Origin: Paenibacillus sp.
Lineage (GTDB): Bacteria; Bacillota; Bacilli; Paenibacillales; YIM-B00363
Length of the DNA stretch: 64,000 bases
NCBI RefSeq assembly: GCF_031177825.1
Contig: NZ_JAPSKE010000024.1
Coordinates: 24,656 to 88,655 of the forward strand
Direction of reading: 5' to 3'
The notes under the pieces were generated by a model. That model was given only the letters and a program-made list of their open reading frames with translations, was not told the DNA's origin and searched no databases. Below, piece by piece: positions 23,511 through 32,070 of the stretch. Position numbers and translations under genes: made by a program. Every line of letters starts with the position of its first letter. The stretch's first letter is position 1.

Positions 23511-26500
23511 ATGAGTCGTAAGAAAATCTGGATTTTGGCGGCTTTTGCAGTGCTCATGTTCTTCCGGGGCTACACTCTCTTCGTCGCGGAAGCCCCTTCG
23601 CCGCAAGCGGCCGGGGGGATTCTGGATTTGCGGGATTGGAATCTCGCGGAGGACGGCACCGTCCGGTTGGAAGGAGAGTGGCTGTTCTACCCGTCCGCCT
23701 ATGTCGATCCCTCGGCGGAAGACCCGCCGGCCGTCGAGCCGGTCCCCCTGCAGGTGCCGGGCAAGTGGGACGGCGCCCTATCGGAAGACGGGGACACGAC
23801 GTTCGGATACGGTACGTACCGGCTCCGGGTGCTGCTCTCCGACGAGGATGCGGACCGGCTCGCGTTGGCGGTGCGTTCGTCCAACGTGCGGACGGCGCAC
23901 CGGCTGTACGTCTCCGGCGAGCCCGTCGGCGGCAGCGGATCGCCCGGCGTCGACCGGGCGTCGACGTCTCCGCAAAATACGCCGTACGTCGCCGAGACGG
24001 CGGTACGAGGCGATACGCTAACGTTGACCGTCCACGCGGCCAACTTCCATTACGGCAATCAGGGCGGCGTCTTCGACACGTTCCAGCTCGGCACCGTACA
24101 CAACGTCGTGCGCGAGGAGCAGGTCGAGAAGATGGTAGAGACGATTCTCGGCGCGCTGTTCCTCACCTTAGGGCTGATGTTTATCGCGGTCTACGCCCTG
24201 CGCCGGCAAAACCCGGAGCTGTTCTGGTTCGGGTGCTTCTTTCTCGCGTATTTGGCATTCGGGGCGACGCACGGGGAGAAGCTGTTGTTCGTCTGGTGGC
24301 CGACGCTGAGCTACGAGTGGCAGAGCAAGATCCAGATGTTATCGTCTCTCTCGATTTACTTCACGATTCTTTGGTTCGTTCGGTATATGTTCCCCCGGTT
24401 TGCGTCCCGTTGGGTGGTCCGTCTATCGTCGGTCGTCACGGCGTTGCTTGCGATCTTCTGCCTCTTAACCGAGGTGTTCGTGTATTCGTCCTGGGATTAC
24501 TTGCTTATGGGCTTCGAAGGTCTCTTGTCGTTGTACTTGATCGTGTGGCTGCTCGCCGGCGTGTTGACCCGCGAGACCGAATCGGTATATGCGCTGCTCG
24601 GCGCGCTCTGTCTGTTCTATGAGCATCTGTTCGTCGGGCTGACGTTCCTCGGCTTCCAGCCGTCCAACCTCTTCTTTCCGATCGAGATGCTAGCTTTCGT
24701 CTTTTCGATGGGCGTGCTGATCGCCAAGCGATTCTTCGACAACCTGAAGAAGGTCGAGGAGGCTTCCAGACAGCTGGTGCAAGCCGACCGGATGAAGAGC
24801 GAATTTCTGGCGACGACGTCCCACGAGCTGCGCACGCCGCTGCACGGGATGATCAACATGGCGCAGCTTTCGTTGGACGAGGGCGGGCTCGACGCCGCGA
24901 AGGCGGAACGGCTTCGCTTAATCGTGTCGACGGGCCGCAACCTGTCTCATCTGTTGGAGGATATTCTCGACTTGTCCCGGCTGAACGAAGGCACGATGCA
25001 CATCGATTTGAAGGCGGTCGATTTGCGAACGGCCGCGGAAAACGTATGGGAGCTGCTTCCGTACGTGTCCGAGGATCGGACCGTCCGCTTCGAGAATCGG
25101 GTGGCGAGCGATCTGCCGAAGGTGTTGGCGGACGATCAGCGGGTGATGCAAATTTTGTTCAACTTGCTGAGCAACGCCATGAAGCACGCCGACGCGAAGA
25201 CGATCGCCGTCGAAGCCGAGACGGTCGGCTCGTTCGTCGAAATATCGGTGACGGACGACGGGAAGGGGATCCCGCCGGATCAGCTCGACGCCATCTTCGA
25301 CGAGTTCCGGCAAGGGTACGCGGAAGGCGAGGCCGCGCCGAAGGGAGCGGGTCTCGGCCTCGCCATTACGCGGAAGCTGGTCGAGCTGCAGCGGGGATCG
25401 ATCTCCGTCGAGTCGAATCCGGGCCGGCATACGGCGTTTCGCTTCACGCTCCCTCTGGCGCCGGCGTCGGTGCTCGCGGAGACGGCCGCCGCCTCGGCGA
25501 AGCTGGAGGAGCGAAGCAAGGCCGCCTTGCAGGACGCGTCCGGATGGAAGAACCGATCCGAGCCGGAGGATCGGCCGAGGGCGATGGAGAAGTCGTACCG
25601 CAAGGAAGTGAGGGACGCCCCGCGCATCCTGCTCGTCGAGGACGACCCGGTCAGCCTGAAAGTCGTGTACGAGCTGTTGACGAACGAGCGGTACAGCGTC
25701 GACGCGGTGTCGGACGGCTCGCAGGCGATGCGGGCGCTGACGGGCGCGCCGCGATGGGACGCCGTCATTCTCGACGTCTCCCTGCCCGGCAAGACGGGGT
25801 ACGAGCTATGCCGGTTCATCCGGAGCCGGTTCTCGTTCCATGAACTGCCGGTCTTGTTCTTGACGGCCCGAAGTCAGCCGGCGGACTTGATGGCCGGCTT
25901 CGACGCCGGCGCGAACGATTACGTGCTGAAACCGGTCGATTCCGCAGAGCTGAAAGCGCGCGTGCGCACGCTGCTGCAGCTGAAGCTGTCCGTCAGGGAG
26001 AAGCTGCATATGGAGATGGCGCTCATCCAAGCGCAGATCAAGCCGCATTTCCTGTTCAACGCGCTCAACACGATCGCCAGCCTGAGCGAGACGGATCCCG
26101 ACCGGATGCGGGAGGTGCTGACGGACTTCGGCTTGTATTTGAAGAACAGCTTCGATCTTCGCAATCTGAACGACGTCGTGCCGTTCGCGATGGAGTGGAC
26201 GCTCGTCGAATCGTACTTGTCCGTAGAGCGGGCGCGCTTCGGAGAGCGGATGCGCATCGTCGCGAACGTGCCGGAGTTCGCCGCGTTCGACCTGCCGCCG
26301 CTGTCGATCCAGCCGATCGTCGAGAACGCGCTGCGGCACGGCATCCTGAAGAAGCCCGGCGGCGGCGAGGTGCGGATCGACGTCGAGCTCGGGATGGATC
26401 GAATCGTCGTCGCCGTCTCGGACGACGGGATCGGCTTCGCGGACGGAACGGCCGAGCGCATCTTGTCGGGACGGCACGAGGGCGGCATCGGACTGACGAA

Positions 26501-26651
26501 CATTCATCGACGCTTGCTGCACGTATACGGCCGAGGGCTGACGATCGAGTCCTCGCCGGAACGGGGATCGACCGTTCGCTTCGAAATTCCGATCGGAACG
26601 AAGGAGGTGCCTACCGAAACCGATGAACATGAGAGCCATCATTCTGGATGA
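23511..26651 (+). CDS. 7TMR-DISM hybrid sensor with two histidine-kinase cores and a receiver
   Basis: 1046 residues. A signal/first TM (1-25) is followed by an extracellular beta-sandwich (about 35-195) and seven TM helices (about 205-405), the 7TMR-DISM receptor plan. Next come HisKA with phospho-acceptor His438 in SHELRTPLHG, HATPase (N-box NLLSNAMKHA, G-box GAGLGLAI), a receiver (about 704-825) with Asp755 and Lys807, and finally a LytS-type kinase with His846 in QIKPHFLFN plus a second HATPase (IVENALRHGI, GGIGLTNIHRRL). An extracellular ligand, probably carbohydrate-like, may thus feed two phosphorylation sites. The 3' end overlaps the SARP regulator gene by 29 bp, so the pair is coupled. 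Confidence 0.92.
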   Translation: MSRKKIWILAAFAVLMFFRGYTLFVAEAPSPQAAGGILDLRDWNLAEDGTVRLEGEWLFYPSAYVDPSAEDPPAVEPVPLQVPGKWDGALSEDGDTTFGYGTYRLRVLLSDEDADRLALAVRSSNVRTAHRLYVSGEPVGGSGSPGVDRASTSPQNTPYVAETAVRGDTLTLTVHAANFHYGNQGGVFDTFQLGTVHNVVREEQVEKMVETILGALFLTLGLMFIAVYALRRQNPELFWFGCFFLAYLAFGATHGEKLLFVWWPTLSYEWQSKIQMLSSLSIYFTILWFVRYMFPRFASRWVVRLSSVVTALLAIFCLLTEVFVYSSWDYLLMGFEGLLSLYLIVWLLAGVLTRETESVYALLGALCLFYEHLFVGLTFLGFQPSNLFFPIEMLAFVFSMGVLIAKRFFDNLKKVEEASRQLVQADRMKSEFLATTSHELRTPLHGMINMAQLSLDEGGLDAAKAERLRLIVSTGRNLSHLLEDILDLSRLNEGTMHIDLKAVDLRTAAENVWELLPYVSEDRTVRFENRVASDLPKVLADDQRVMQILFNLLSNAMKHADAKTIAVEAETVGSFVEISVTDDGKGIPPDQLDAIFDEFRQGYAEGEAAPKGAGLGLAITRKLVELQRGSISVESNPGRHTAFRFTLPLAPASVLAETAAASAKLEERSKAALQDASGWKNRSEPEDRPRAMEKSYRKEVRDAPRILLVEDDPVSLKVVYELLTNERYSVDAVSDGSQAMRALTGAPRWDAVILDVSLPGKTGYELCRFIRSRFSFHELPVLFLTARSQPADLMAGFDAGANDYVLKPVDSAELKARVRTLLQLKLSVREKLHMEMALIQAQIKPHFLFNALNTIASLSETDPDRMREVLTDFGLYLKNSFDLRNLNDVVPFAMEWTLVESYLSVERARFGERMRIVANVPEFAAFDLPPLSIQPIVENALRHGILKKPGGGEVRIDVELGMDRIVVAVSDDGIGFADGTAERILSGRHEGGIGLTNIHRRLLHVYGRGLTIESSPERGSTVRFEIPIGTKEVPTETDEHESHHSG

Positions 26652-27765
26652 CGAACCGCTGTCGCTCGCCGGCATGGAACGCATGCTTCGGCGCCAAGGG
26701 GTCGACGTGCTCGGCGCATTCTTGGATCCGCGCGAGGCGCTGCATCAAGCGGAGTCGCTTGCGGCGGACGTCGCCTTCGTCGATATCGAGATGCCGGGGA
26801 TGAACGGGATCGCCGCGGCGGAGCGGCTGCTCGCGCGGCTTCCCGACGTGCAGATCGTGTTCGTGACGGCGTACGATCAATACGCCGTGAGCGCTTTCGA
26901 GCTGAACGCGACGGACTACTTGCTGAAGCCGGTGCAGACGAAGCGGCTCGAGACGACGCTGGCGCGGCTTGCGTCGCGGATGACCCGATCGTCCGGCGAG
27001 GACGAGGCGGAAGGGAAACGGGCCGCGCCGACGTTATGCTGCTTCCATCGGCTTAGCGTATGGGCGGGCGAAGGGGAAGAGCGGGCGCTGGATATCCCTT
27101 GGCGCACGACGAAGGCGAAGGAGGTATTCTCGTACTTGCTTCATATGCGGGACCGCGCGGTATCCAAAGACGCCTTGCTCGATCTCATGTGGCCGGAGAT
27201 GGATCTTCTCAAAGCCCAGACGCACCTGCATACGACCGTGTATCAAATTCGCCAGACGGTGAAGGGACTGGCGCTGCCGGTCAAGCTGAACTTCGTGGAC
27301 GGCGGCTATCGGCTCGAGCTGCGCGACGTCGCGGTGGACGTCGACCTGTGGGAGCGAGGGCTGGCGGCTTTGGCCGACAGGGATCCGCTGCCGGTCGAGG
27401 AGCTGCAGCGCTGGATGGCGTTGTATCGGGGCGATTACTTCGAGCAAGAAGGCTATCTATGGGCGGAGCAGGAGCGGGAACGGCTCCGGATGAAGTGGCT
27501 GGAGCGCGCGCTGCGCTTCGCCGGCGAGCTGGGCGGACGATCGTGGAGCAGCGTCGCCTATTCGCTGCTGACGGATGTGATCGCCCGGTTCCCGTCCGTG
27601 CAAGAGAGCTATTCGCTATTGATGCGAATGTTTCATCGGCAGGGACAGGCGCAGGAGGTGCGGCGCACGTACGCGCAGATGCGGGCGGCGCTGCGGGAAG
27701 AGACCGGCGAGGAACCGGAGCGTGGCATCGCGGCTTGGTACGAGGAGCATTATGGAAGAGCGTAA
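26623..27765 (+). CDS. SARP-type response regulator (REC-wHTH-BTAD)
   Basis: 380 residues. A LytR/CheY-like receiver (1-120; Asp54 in FVDIEMPGMNG, Lys102 in LLKPVQ) leads into a winged-helix DNA-binding region (RAVSKDALLDLMWPE ... LHTTVYQIRQTVKG) and a C-terminal bacterial transcriptional activation domain rich in helices. This is the SARP/AfsR plan found with two-component kinases in Paenibacillaceae. Start ATG 26623, with AAGGAGGTG upstream inside the kinase gene. It is the cognate output of that kinase, probably of its LytS-type core. Targets unknown. Confidence 0.9.
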   Translation: MNMRAIILDDEPLSLAGMERMLRRQGVDVLGAFLDPREALHQAESLAADVAFVDIEMPGMNGIAAAERLLARLPDVQIVFVTAYDQYAVSAFELNATDYLLKPVQTKRLETTLARLASRMTRSSGEDEAEGKRAAPTLCCFHRLSVWAGEGEERALDIPWRTTKAKEVFSYLLHMRDRAVSKDALLDLMWPEMDLLKAQTHLHTTVYQIRQTVKGLALPVKLNFVDGGYRLELRDVAVDVDLWERGLAALADRDPLPVEELQRWMALYRGDYFEQEGYLWAEQERERLRMKWLERALRFAGELGGRSWSSVAYSLLTDVIARFPSVQESYSLLMRMFHRQGQAQEVRRTYAQMRAALREETGEEPERGIAAWYEEHYGRA

Positions 27766-27770
27766 CGAGG

Positions 27771-27806
27771 GAACGGGGGCGGCATCGCGGCCCCCGTTCT
27801 TTTTTT
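27771..27806 (+). terminator. Intrinsic terminator after the SARP regulator
   Basis: GAACGGGGGC, 9-base loop, GCCCCCGTTC: a perfect 10-bp stem, then a T-run. Confidence 0.85.
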
Positions 27807-27887
27807 GTTCAGTTTTTGTTCAGCGGGGGGTGCTACAATTGGTAAAAACAAGGAACGGTTGGGAAGCGAGAAGGAGCTGAGTCAGGG

Positions 27888-28268
27888 ATGGCGACGATAT
27901 TAATCGTGGACGACGCCGCTTTTTTGCGGGTCATGTTGAAGGATCTGTTGGAGAGGGCCGGACATACGGTCGTAACGGAGGCGTCGAACGGGGTAGAGGC
28001 GATCGATAAGTATCGGGCGTATCGTCCCGAGCTCGTCATTCTCGACCTGAACATGCCGGAGATGGGCGGCATCGAAGCGCTCGAACACATCATGCGGATG
28101 GACGCGAAGGCGAAGGTCATCATGTGCTCCGCGCTCGGCCACAAGCACTTGATCGTCAATTCGGTTCATCGCGGCGCGAAGGATTATATCCTGAAGCCCT
28201 TCAACGCGGACCGGGTGTTGAGCGCGATCGATCGCGTCTTTCGTCCGTCCGTCTTGATGGCGGAGTGA
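27888..28268 (+). CDS. CheY-like single-domain response regulator
   Basis: 126 residues, receiver domain only: acidic pocket IVDDAAF, phospho-acceptor Asp53 in ILDLNMPEMGG, and Lys103 in ILKPF. No output domain, so it would act by protein contact or as a phosphate shuttle. A TACAAT -10 element lies 48 bp upstream (27834). No chemotaxis gene is near; the adjacent two-kinase hybrid, which has more donor sites than outputs, is a candidate partner. Confidence 0.88.
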   Translation: MATILIVDDAAFLRVMLKDLLERAGHTVVTEASNGVEAIDKYRAYRPELVILDLNMPEMGGIEALEHIMRMDAKAKVIMCSALGHKHLIVNSVHRGAKDYILKPFNADRVLSAIDRVFRPSVLMAE

Positions 28269-28340
28269 CGGAAATATAGTATTGCCGGGGCGGTTCGTGT
28301 AAGATGGGAGCAAACCTATCGAAGGGACCGTGAGGAAATC

Positions 28341-29345
28341 ATGACGCGTGGAAGCCTTGGAAGCGAAAAGACATTGCGAATCGGAATCGCGGGCACCGGT
28401 TGGTTCTCGAAGGTGCATGCGGACAAGCTGACGAAGACGGACGGCGTACGCGTCGCGGCGATCTTGGGCACGACGAAGGAGAAGGCGGACGCGATGGCCG
28501 CCGGCTTCGACGCCGCGCGCGGCTACGCGTCGATGCAGGACATGTTGGACGGGGAGAAGCTGGACGCCGTCTATCTATGCGTGCCCCCGATGGCGCACGG
28601 GGACATGGAGCGTCAGCTGATCGAACGGGGCATCCCGTTCTTGGTGGAGAAGCCGCTCGGGATCGACGCCGCGCTGCCGAAGGAGCTGCTCGGTCGAATC
28701 CGGGACAAGGGATTGATTACATCGGTCGGGTATCATTTTCGTTATCGAACGATTTCGGAGCGGCTGCGCTCGATCTTGGCGGAGCGTACGATCGGGATGG
28801 CGACGGGCGGCTGGATGGGCGGTATGCCGGGCGTGCCGTGGTGGAGAAGCATGGGAGGCTCCGGAGGGCAATTCGTCGAGCAGACGACGCATCTCGTCGA
28901 TCTGCTTCGCTACGCCGCCGGCGAGATCGACGAAGTGTATGCCGCTTACGGAAACCGCGAGATGCATAAGACGCACGAGAACGTGACGGTGCCGGACGTC
29001 GGCTCGGTCGTGCTGAAGCTGAGCAGCGGCGCGGTGGCGTCGATTTCGAATACGTGCCTGCTGCCCGGGGACGCGGGTTCGGTGCAGTTGAGCTTCTTCA
29101 CGCCGGAGGGGCGCCTCGATTGGACGCCGTCGGGCTTGACGGCGATCGGCGGCGGGAGCCGTTCCGTCTATACCGACGCGGTCGATCCGTACGCGGTCGA
29201 GAACGAGGCGTTCTTGCACGCCGTGCGCACGGGCGACGTCTCGCGCATCCGTTCCGATTACGAAGACGCGTATCGGACGCAGGCGGTGACCGCCGCGGCG
29301 AACGCATCGGCCGAGACGGGCCAACCGGTGAAAGTCGCTTATTGA
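28341..29345 (+). CDS. Gfo/Idh/MocA-family oxidoreductase
   Basis: 334 residues. N-terminal Rossmann motif IGIAGTGWFSKVHADKL and the EKP motif in FLVEKPLGID, where the Lys is catalytic in the family. The C-terminal alpha/beta domain contains GGSGGQFVEQTTHLVDLLRY with the expected His. Likely an NAD(P)-dependent sugar or inositol dehydrogenase. It stands alone between signalling genes; substrate unknown. Confidence 0.9.
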   Translation: MTRGSLGSEKTLRIGIAGTGWFSKVHADKLTKTDGVRVAAILGTTKEKADAMAAGFDAARGYASMQDMLDGEKLDAVYLCVPPMAHGDMERQLIERGIPFLVEKPLGIDAALPKELLGRIRDKGLITSVGYHFRYRTISERLRSILAERTIGMATGGWMGGMPGVPWWRSMGGSGGQFVEQTTHLVDLLRYAAGEIDEVYAAYGNREMHKTHENVTVPDVGSVVLKLSSGAVASISNTCLLPGDAGSVQLSFFTPEGRLDWTPSGLTAIGGGSRSVYTDAVDPYAVENEAFLHAVRTGDVSRIRSDYEDAYRTQAVTAAANASAETGQPVKVAY

Positions 29346-29358
29346 CCGGATCACGGGA

Positions 29359-29392
29359 ACCGCTTCCGCCTCATGCGCGGCGGCGGTTTTTT
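29359..29392 (+). terminator. Probable terminator after the Gfo/Idh gene
   Basis: CCGCC and GGCGG around an 8-base loop, extendable with outer AACCGC/GCGGTT pairs, followed by eight T residues. Confidence 0.5.
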
Positions 29393-29494
29393 TTCGCGGG
29401 CTTCCCCCGCATTTGTAACGCGCTTCACAGCAATTTTCCGCCGAAACTCCCATAATAGAAGGAAAGAAGGCCTTATGGCCGTAGAAACGCGGGG

Positions 29495-31246
29495 ATGGGT
29501 ATGAGAAAAAGGTTATGGGGGCTGCTCGCGCTGCTCTATGCGATAGCGGGCTTCGCGTCCGGCGTCGCGTCCGCGGACGTTTCGGCGGAGGCGGGGGCGA
29601 CGTTGACGCTGCGCGGGGACGCCCATGAATACGTTCCGACGATGGAATTGTTCCGCGACGAAGCCGGCGACCGGACGATGGAGGACATTCGGTCCGTCTA
29701 CGACGCCGGCTCTTTCGTTCTCTCGGAGGAGGGGACGCCGAACGACGGGTACGGGGCCCCGGTACATTGGGCGCGGTTCGAAATCGCGAACGAATCCGAG
29801 CGACGGGAGTGGCTGCTGTCGGTGGCGTACCCGCCGTTGGACCGGCTGCAGCTGTATTTGATCGATGCGTCCGGAACGGTCGTCTCGGCGACGTCGACGG
29901 GCGACGCGCTTCCGTTCGACGAGCGGCCGCTGCCGAATCGGAATTTCGTGTTCCCGATAGAATTGGAACCGGGCGAGCGGGCGACGGTATATCTGCGGAC
30001 CGAAACGGAGGGCGCGCTGGCGCTGCCCGTCAGCGTCTCGTCGCCGGAGCGGTTCGTCGGCAAGGAGCAATCCGTCGTCTTGCTGCTCGGATGTTATTAC
30101 GGCATTATGCTCATCATGATTATCTATAACAGCGTCTTGGCCGTCTCGCTGCGTTCCAAGGCGTACTTGTATTACGTCTTGATCAACGTGTCTACGTTGT
30201 TCTTATATTTAACGTTGAACGGTACGGCGTATCAATACATCTGGCCGGACGCGGTCTGGTGGAACAACCGGGCGATCGTCTTTTTTATCTGCTTGAGCCA
30301 CGTGGCGGCGCTGCTGTTCACGCGGAACATCTTGAACATGAAGCTGGAGAGCCCGCGTCTATATCGAGCGTTCTCGGGTCTGGTCGCGCTCGAGTCCGCG
30401 AACGTCGCCGTCCTGTTCTTGGACTATCCGATCGGGCTGCAGATGTCCATCTACAGCATCGTGGCCATTCAGCTGCTGATGATCGCGGCATGCGTCGCCG
30501 GCTGGCGGAACGGCTCGCGGACGGCGAAGTATTTCCTGCTCGGCTGGGGCGTCTTCATGATCGGGGCGATGCTGTCGTCGCTGTCCGACGCGGGATGGCT
30601 CCCGATGACGTGGTGGACGACATACGCGTCTCAAGCGGGGTCCGCGTTCCAAGCGGTCGTCTTGTCCTGGGGGCTCGCCGACCACATCCAGCGGATGCGC
30701 AAGGAGAAAGACCACGCGGTCGAGCTGATGAAAGAGTCGCGGCGGCTGGCGGATACCGACGAACTGACCGGGTTGTACAACCGGAGATACGTGAGCCACG
30801 TCTTCGAAGCGGCCACGCGGGCGAGACCGGGGCGCGCGGTCTCGCTGCTGATGATCGACGTCGACCATTTCAAGAAGGTGAACGATACGTTCGGCCACGA
30901 GGCGGGGGATCAGGTGCTTCGCGAGCTGGGGCAGCTGATGAAGTCCGGTTTCCCGCGGACGGACGTGCTCGGCCGGTTCGGCGGAGAGGAGTTTATCGTG
31001 CTCCTGCCGGATACGACGATCGAAGGCGCCCGCATCGCGGCGGACCGGTTGATCGCGGCGGTGCGGGAGCAGCCGTTCGGCCAACCGAAGGGGCAGCCGT
31101 TGTACTGCACCGTAAGCATCGGCGTCGCGCAGTGGAAGGGCGGGGACGAGACGTTCCCGCAGCTGATCCGGCGAGCCGACGAGGCGCTGTACGAGGCGAA
31201 GCGGGAAGGGCGCAACCGCGTATCGGTCGCGGGCAAAGCGGGTTGA
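29495..31246 (+). CDS. 7TMR-DISM diguanylate cyclase (GGEEF)
   Basis: 583 residues. Signal segment (1-27), extracellular 7TMR-DISM beta-domain (about 30-190), seven TM helices (about 195-400), a short coiled coil, then a complete GGDEF domain (about 415-578) with TDELTGLYNRRYV, DVDHFKKVND and RFGGEEFIVLL. The residues ahead of the motif read PRTDVLG, not a canonical RxxD inhibitory site. It makes c-di-GMP from GTP in response to an extracellular ligand. ATG 29495 or ATG 29501 is the start. The stop is followed in frame by the decayed end of an EAL domain (31247-31345), so the protein is probably a shortened GGDEF-EAL enzyme. Confidence 0.93.
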   Translation: MGMRKRLWGLLALLYAIAGFASGVASADVSAEAGATLTLRGDAHEYVPTMELFRDEAGDRTMEDIRSVYDAGSFVLSEEGTPNDGYGAPVHWARFEIANESERREWLLSVAYPPLDRLQLYLIDASGTVVSATSTGDALPFDERPLPNRNFVFPIELEPGERATVYLRTETEGALALPVSVSSPERFVGKEQSVVLLLGCYYGIMLIMIIYNSVLAVSLRSKAYLYYVLINVSTLFLYLTLNGTAYQYIWPDAVWWNNRAIVFFICLSHVAALLFTRNILNMKLESPRLYRAFSGLVALESANVAVLFLDYPIGLQMSIYSIVAIQLLMIAACVAGWRNGSRTAKYFLLGWGVFMIGAMLSSLSDAGWLPMTWWTTYASQAGSAFQAVVLSWGLADHIQRMRKEKDHAVELMKESRRLADTDELTGLYNRRYVSHVFEAATRARPGRAVSLLMIDVDHFKKVNDTFGHEAGDQVLRELGQLMKSGFPRTDVLGRFGGEEFIVLLPDTTIEGARIAADRLIAAVREQPFGQPKGQPLYCTVSIGVAQWKGGDETFPQLIRRADEALYEAKREGRNRVSVAGKAG

Positions 31247-31345
31247 GGCGCGGCGGCGTTCCGACGTTCGGGGCATGTGATGCAGGGGTATTACTTACAG
31301 TAAGCCGATGGAGAAGGAAGCGGTTCGCGAGCGGCTGGCGCGATG
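31247..31345 (+). pseudogene. Remnant of an EAL-domain C-terminus
   Basis: In frame with the upstream cyclase, just past its stop, the DNA reads AFRRSGHVMQGYY. After a one-base insertion near 31297 the next frame continues YSKPMEKEAVRERLAR. Together these match the standard EAL-domain ending (LRRSGCxVMQGYYFSKPM...). Only the last roughly 30 codons survive; the EAL, DDFG and catalytic Lys regions are gone, and the frame is broken, so no product is expected. Confidence 0.65.
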
Positions 31346-31364
31346 CGATGCGAACCTAGGGAAC

Positions 31365-31393
31365 GGTCCGACGACAAGTCGGGCCTTTTCTTT
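31365..31393 (+). terminator. Terminator of the ancestral GGDEF-EAL gene
   Basis: GGTCCGAC, loop GACAA, GTCGGGCC (one G-T pair), then TTTTCTTT. It lies just past the EAL remnant, where the full-length gene would have ended, and probably still terminates the shortened cyclase mRNA. Confidence 0.65.
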
Positions 31394-31425
31394 CTACGAC
31401 CGACCAATTCACGCACGCGGGGCGT

Positions 31426-31749
31426 CCCAATTTATAGCTCACTACCAAGATGAACTCGTGTTGTGCGGCCAATTGGGGAGGAGTTCCTCAACTTTCGGGG
31501 TGGGGTGCCCTAATTATTGCGGAGAAGCGCCCCGATTTATAGCTCACTACCAAGATGAACTCGTGTTGTACGGCCAATTGGGGAGGAGTTCCTCAATTTT
31601 CGGGGTGGGATGCCCTAATTATTGCGGAGAAGCGCCCCAATTTATAGCTCACTACCAAGATGAAACTCGTGTTATGCGGCCAATTGGGGAGAGTTCCTCA
31701 ATTTTCGGGGTGGCATGCCCTAATTATTGCGGAGAAGCGCCCCAATTTA
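31426..31749. repeat. Three tandem 105-bp repeats plus a 9-bp partial fourth copy
   Basis: Units start at 31426, 31531 and 31636; a truncated fourth begins at 31741. Units 1 and 2 differ at about four positions. Unit 3 has a one-base insertion and a one-base deletion that cancel, so all units are exactly 105 bp. Each contains CCAATTGG and ends in a GGAGAAGCGCCCC junction, with TCGGGG and CCCCGA/CCCCAA able to pair. The plus strand is open across all copies (31308-31811), but the protein is low-quality and shares its start with the EAL remnant, so I treat the array as non-coding. Confidence 0.9.
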
Positions 31750-32012
31750 ATTCGTTCCTGATTCCTGTAGTGAACGGTCAGTCGTGCTGCGGAACGGGCG
31801 GGGGGACGTAGTGCTGGGTCGGTATGCGCAAAATATCATATACGGGCGCGCCCTTTCCAGCCCAAACCGCTTCATATCGGCAAAACTTCATATATCTAAG
31901 CCTACAGTCGCCCGCATCGCCAGGATGATATGAAAGTTTGCTTATATTTTTTTGCTCAAATGTTTCCGGGAGTCGCGGAACAGCGCCGAAAACGGTTCGG
32001 CGCCGGCGCGCA
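31750..32012. other. Gene-free, lower-GC stretch before the OmpR-type regulator
   Basis: No credible gene. It holds a 10-bp palindrome GGGCGCGCCC, several CATATA-like A/T-rich words between 31837 and 31930, and a hairpin GCGCCGAA-AACGG-TTCGGCGC (31983-32003) without a T-run, directly upstream of the next promoter. Confidence 0.45.
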
Positions 32013-32041
32013 TGTACAACGCCGACGGTTTTCCTTATACT
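32013..32041 (+). promoter_or_regulatory. Promoter of the OmpR/HK pair
   Basis: TGTACA, 17 bp, TATACT, about 30 bp before the regulator's ATG. A perfect 8-bp hairpin lies just upstream. Confidence 0.5.
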
Positions 32042-32070
32042 GGGTTCGAACGATAGGAGGCTGCATAGGC

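Noticed and set aside
31426..31749. CRISPR-like array
   Set aside because: Units are contiguous 105-bp copies with no unique spacers, and there are no cas genes.
31308..31811. 168-codon plus-strand frame through the 105-bp repeats
   Set aside because: Begins inside the EAL remnant and has no ribosome site. The repeat period is a multiple of three, so openness is not evidence of coding. Kept as a question in the findings.
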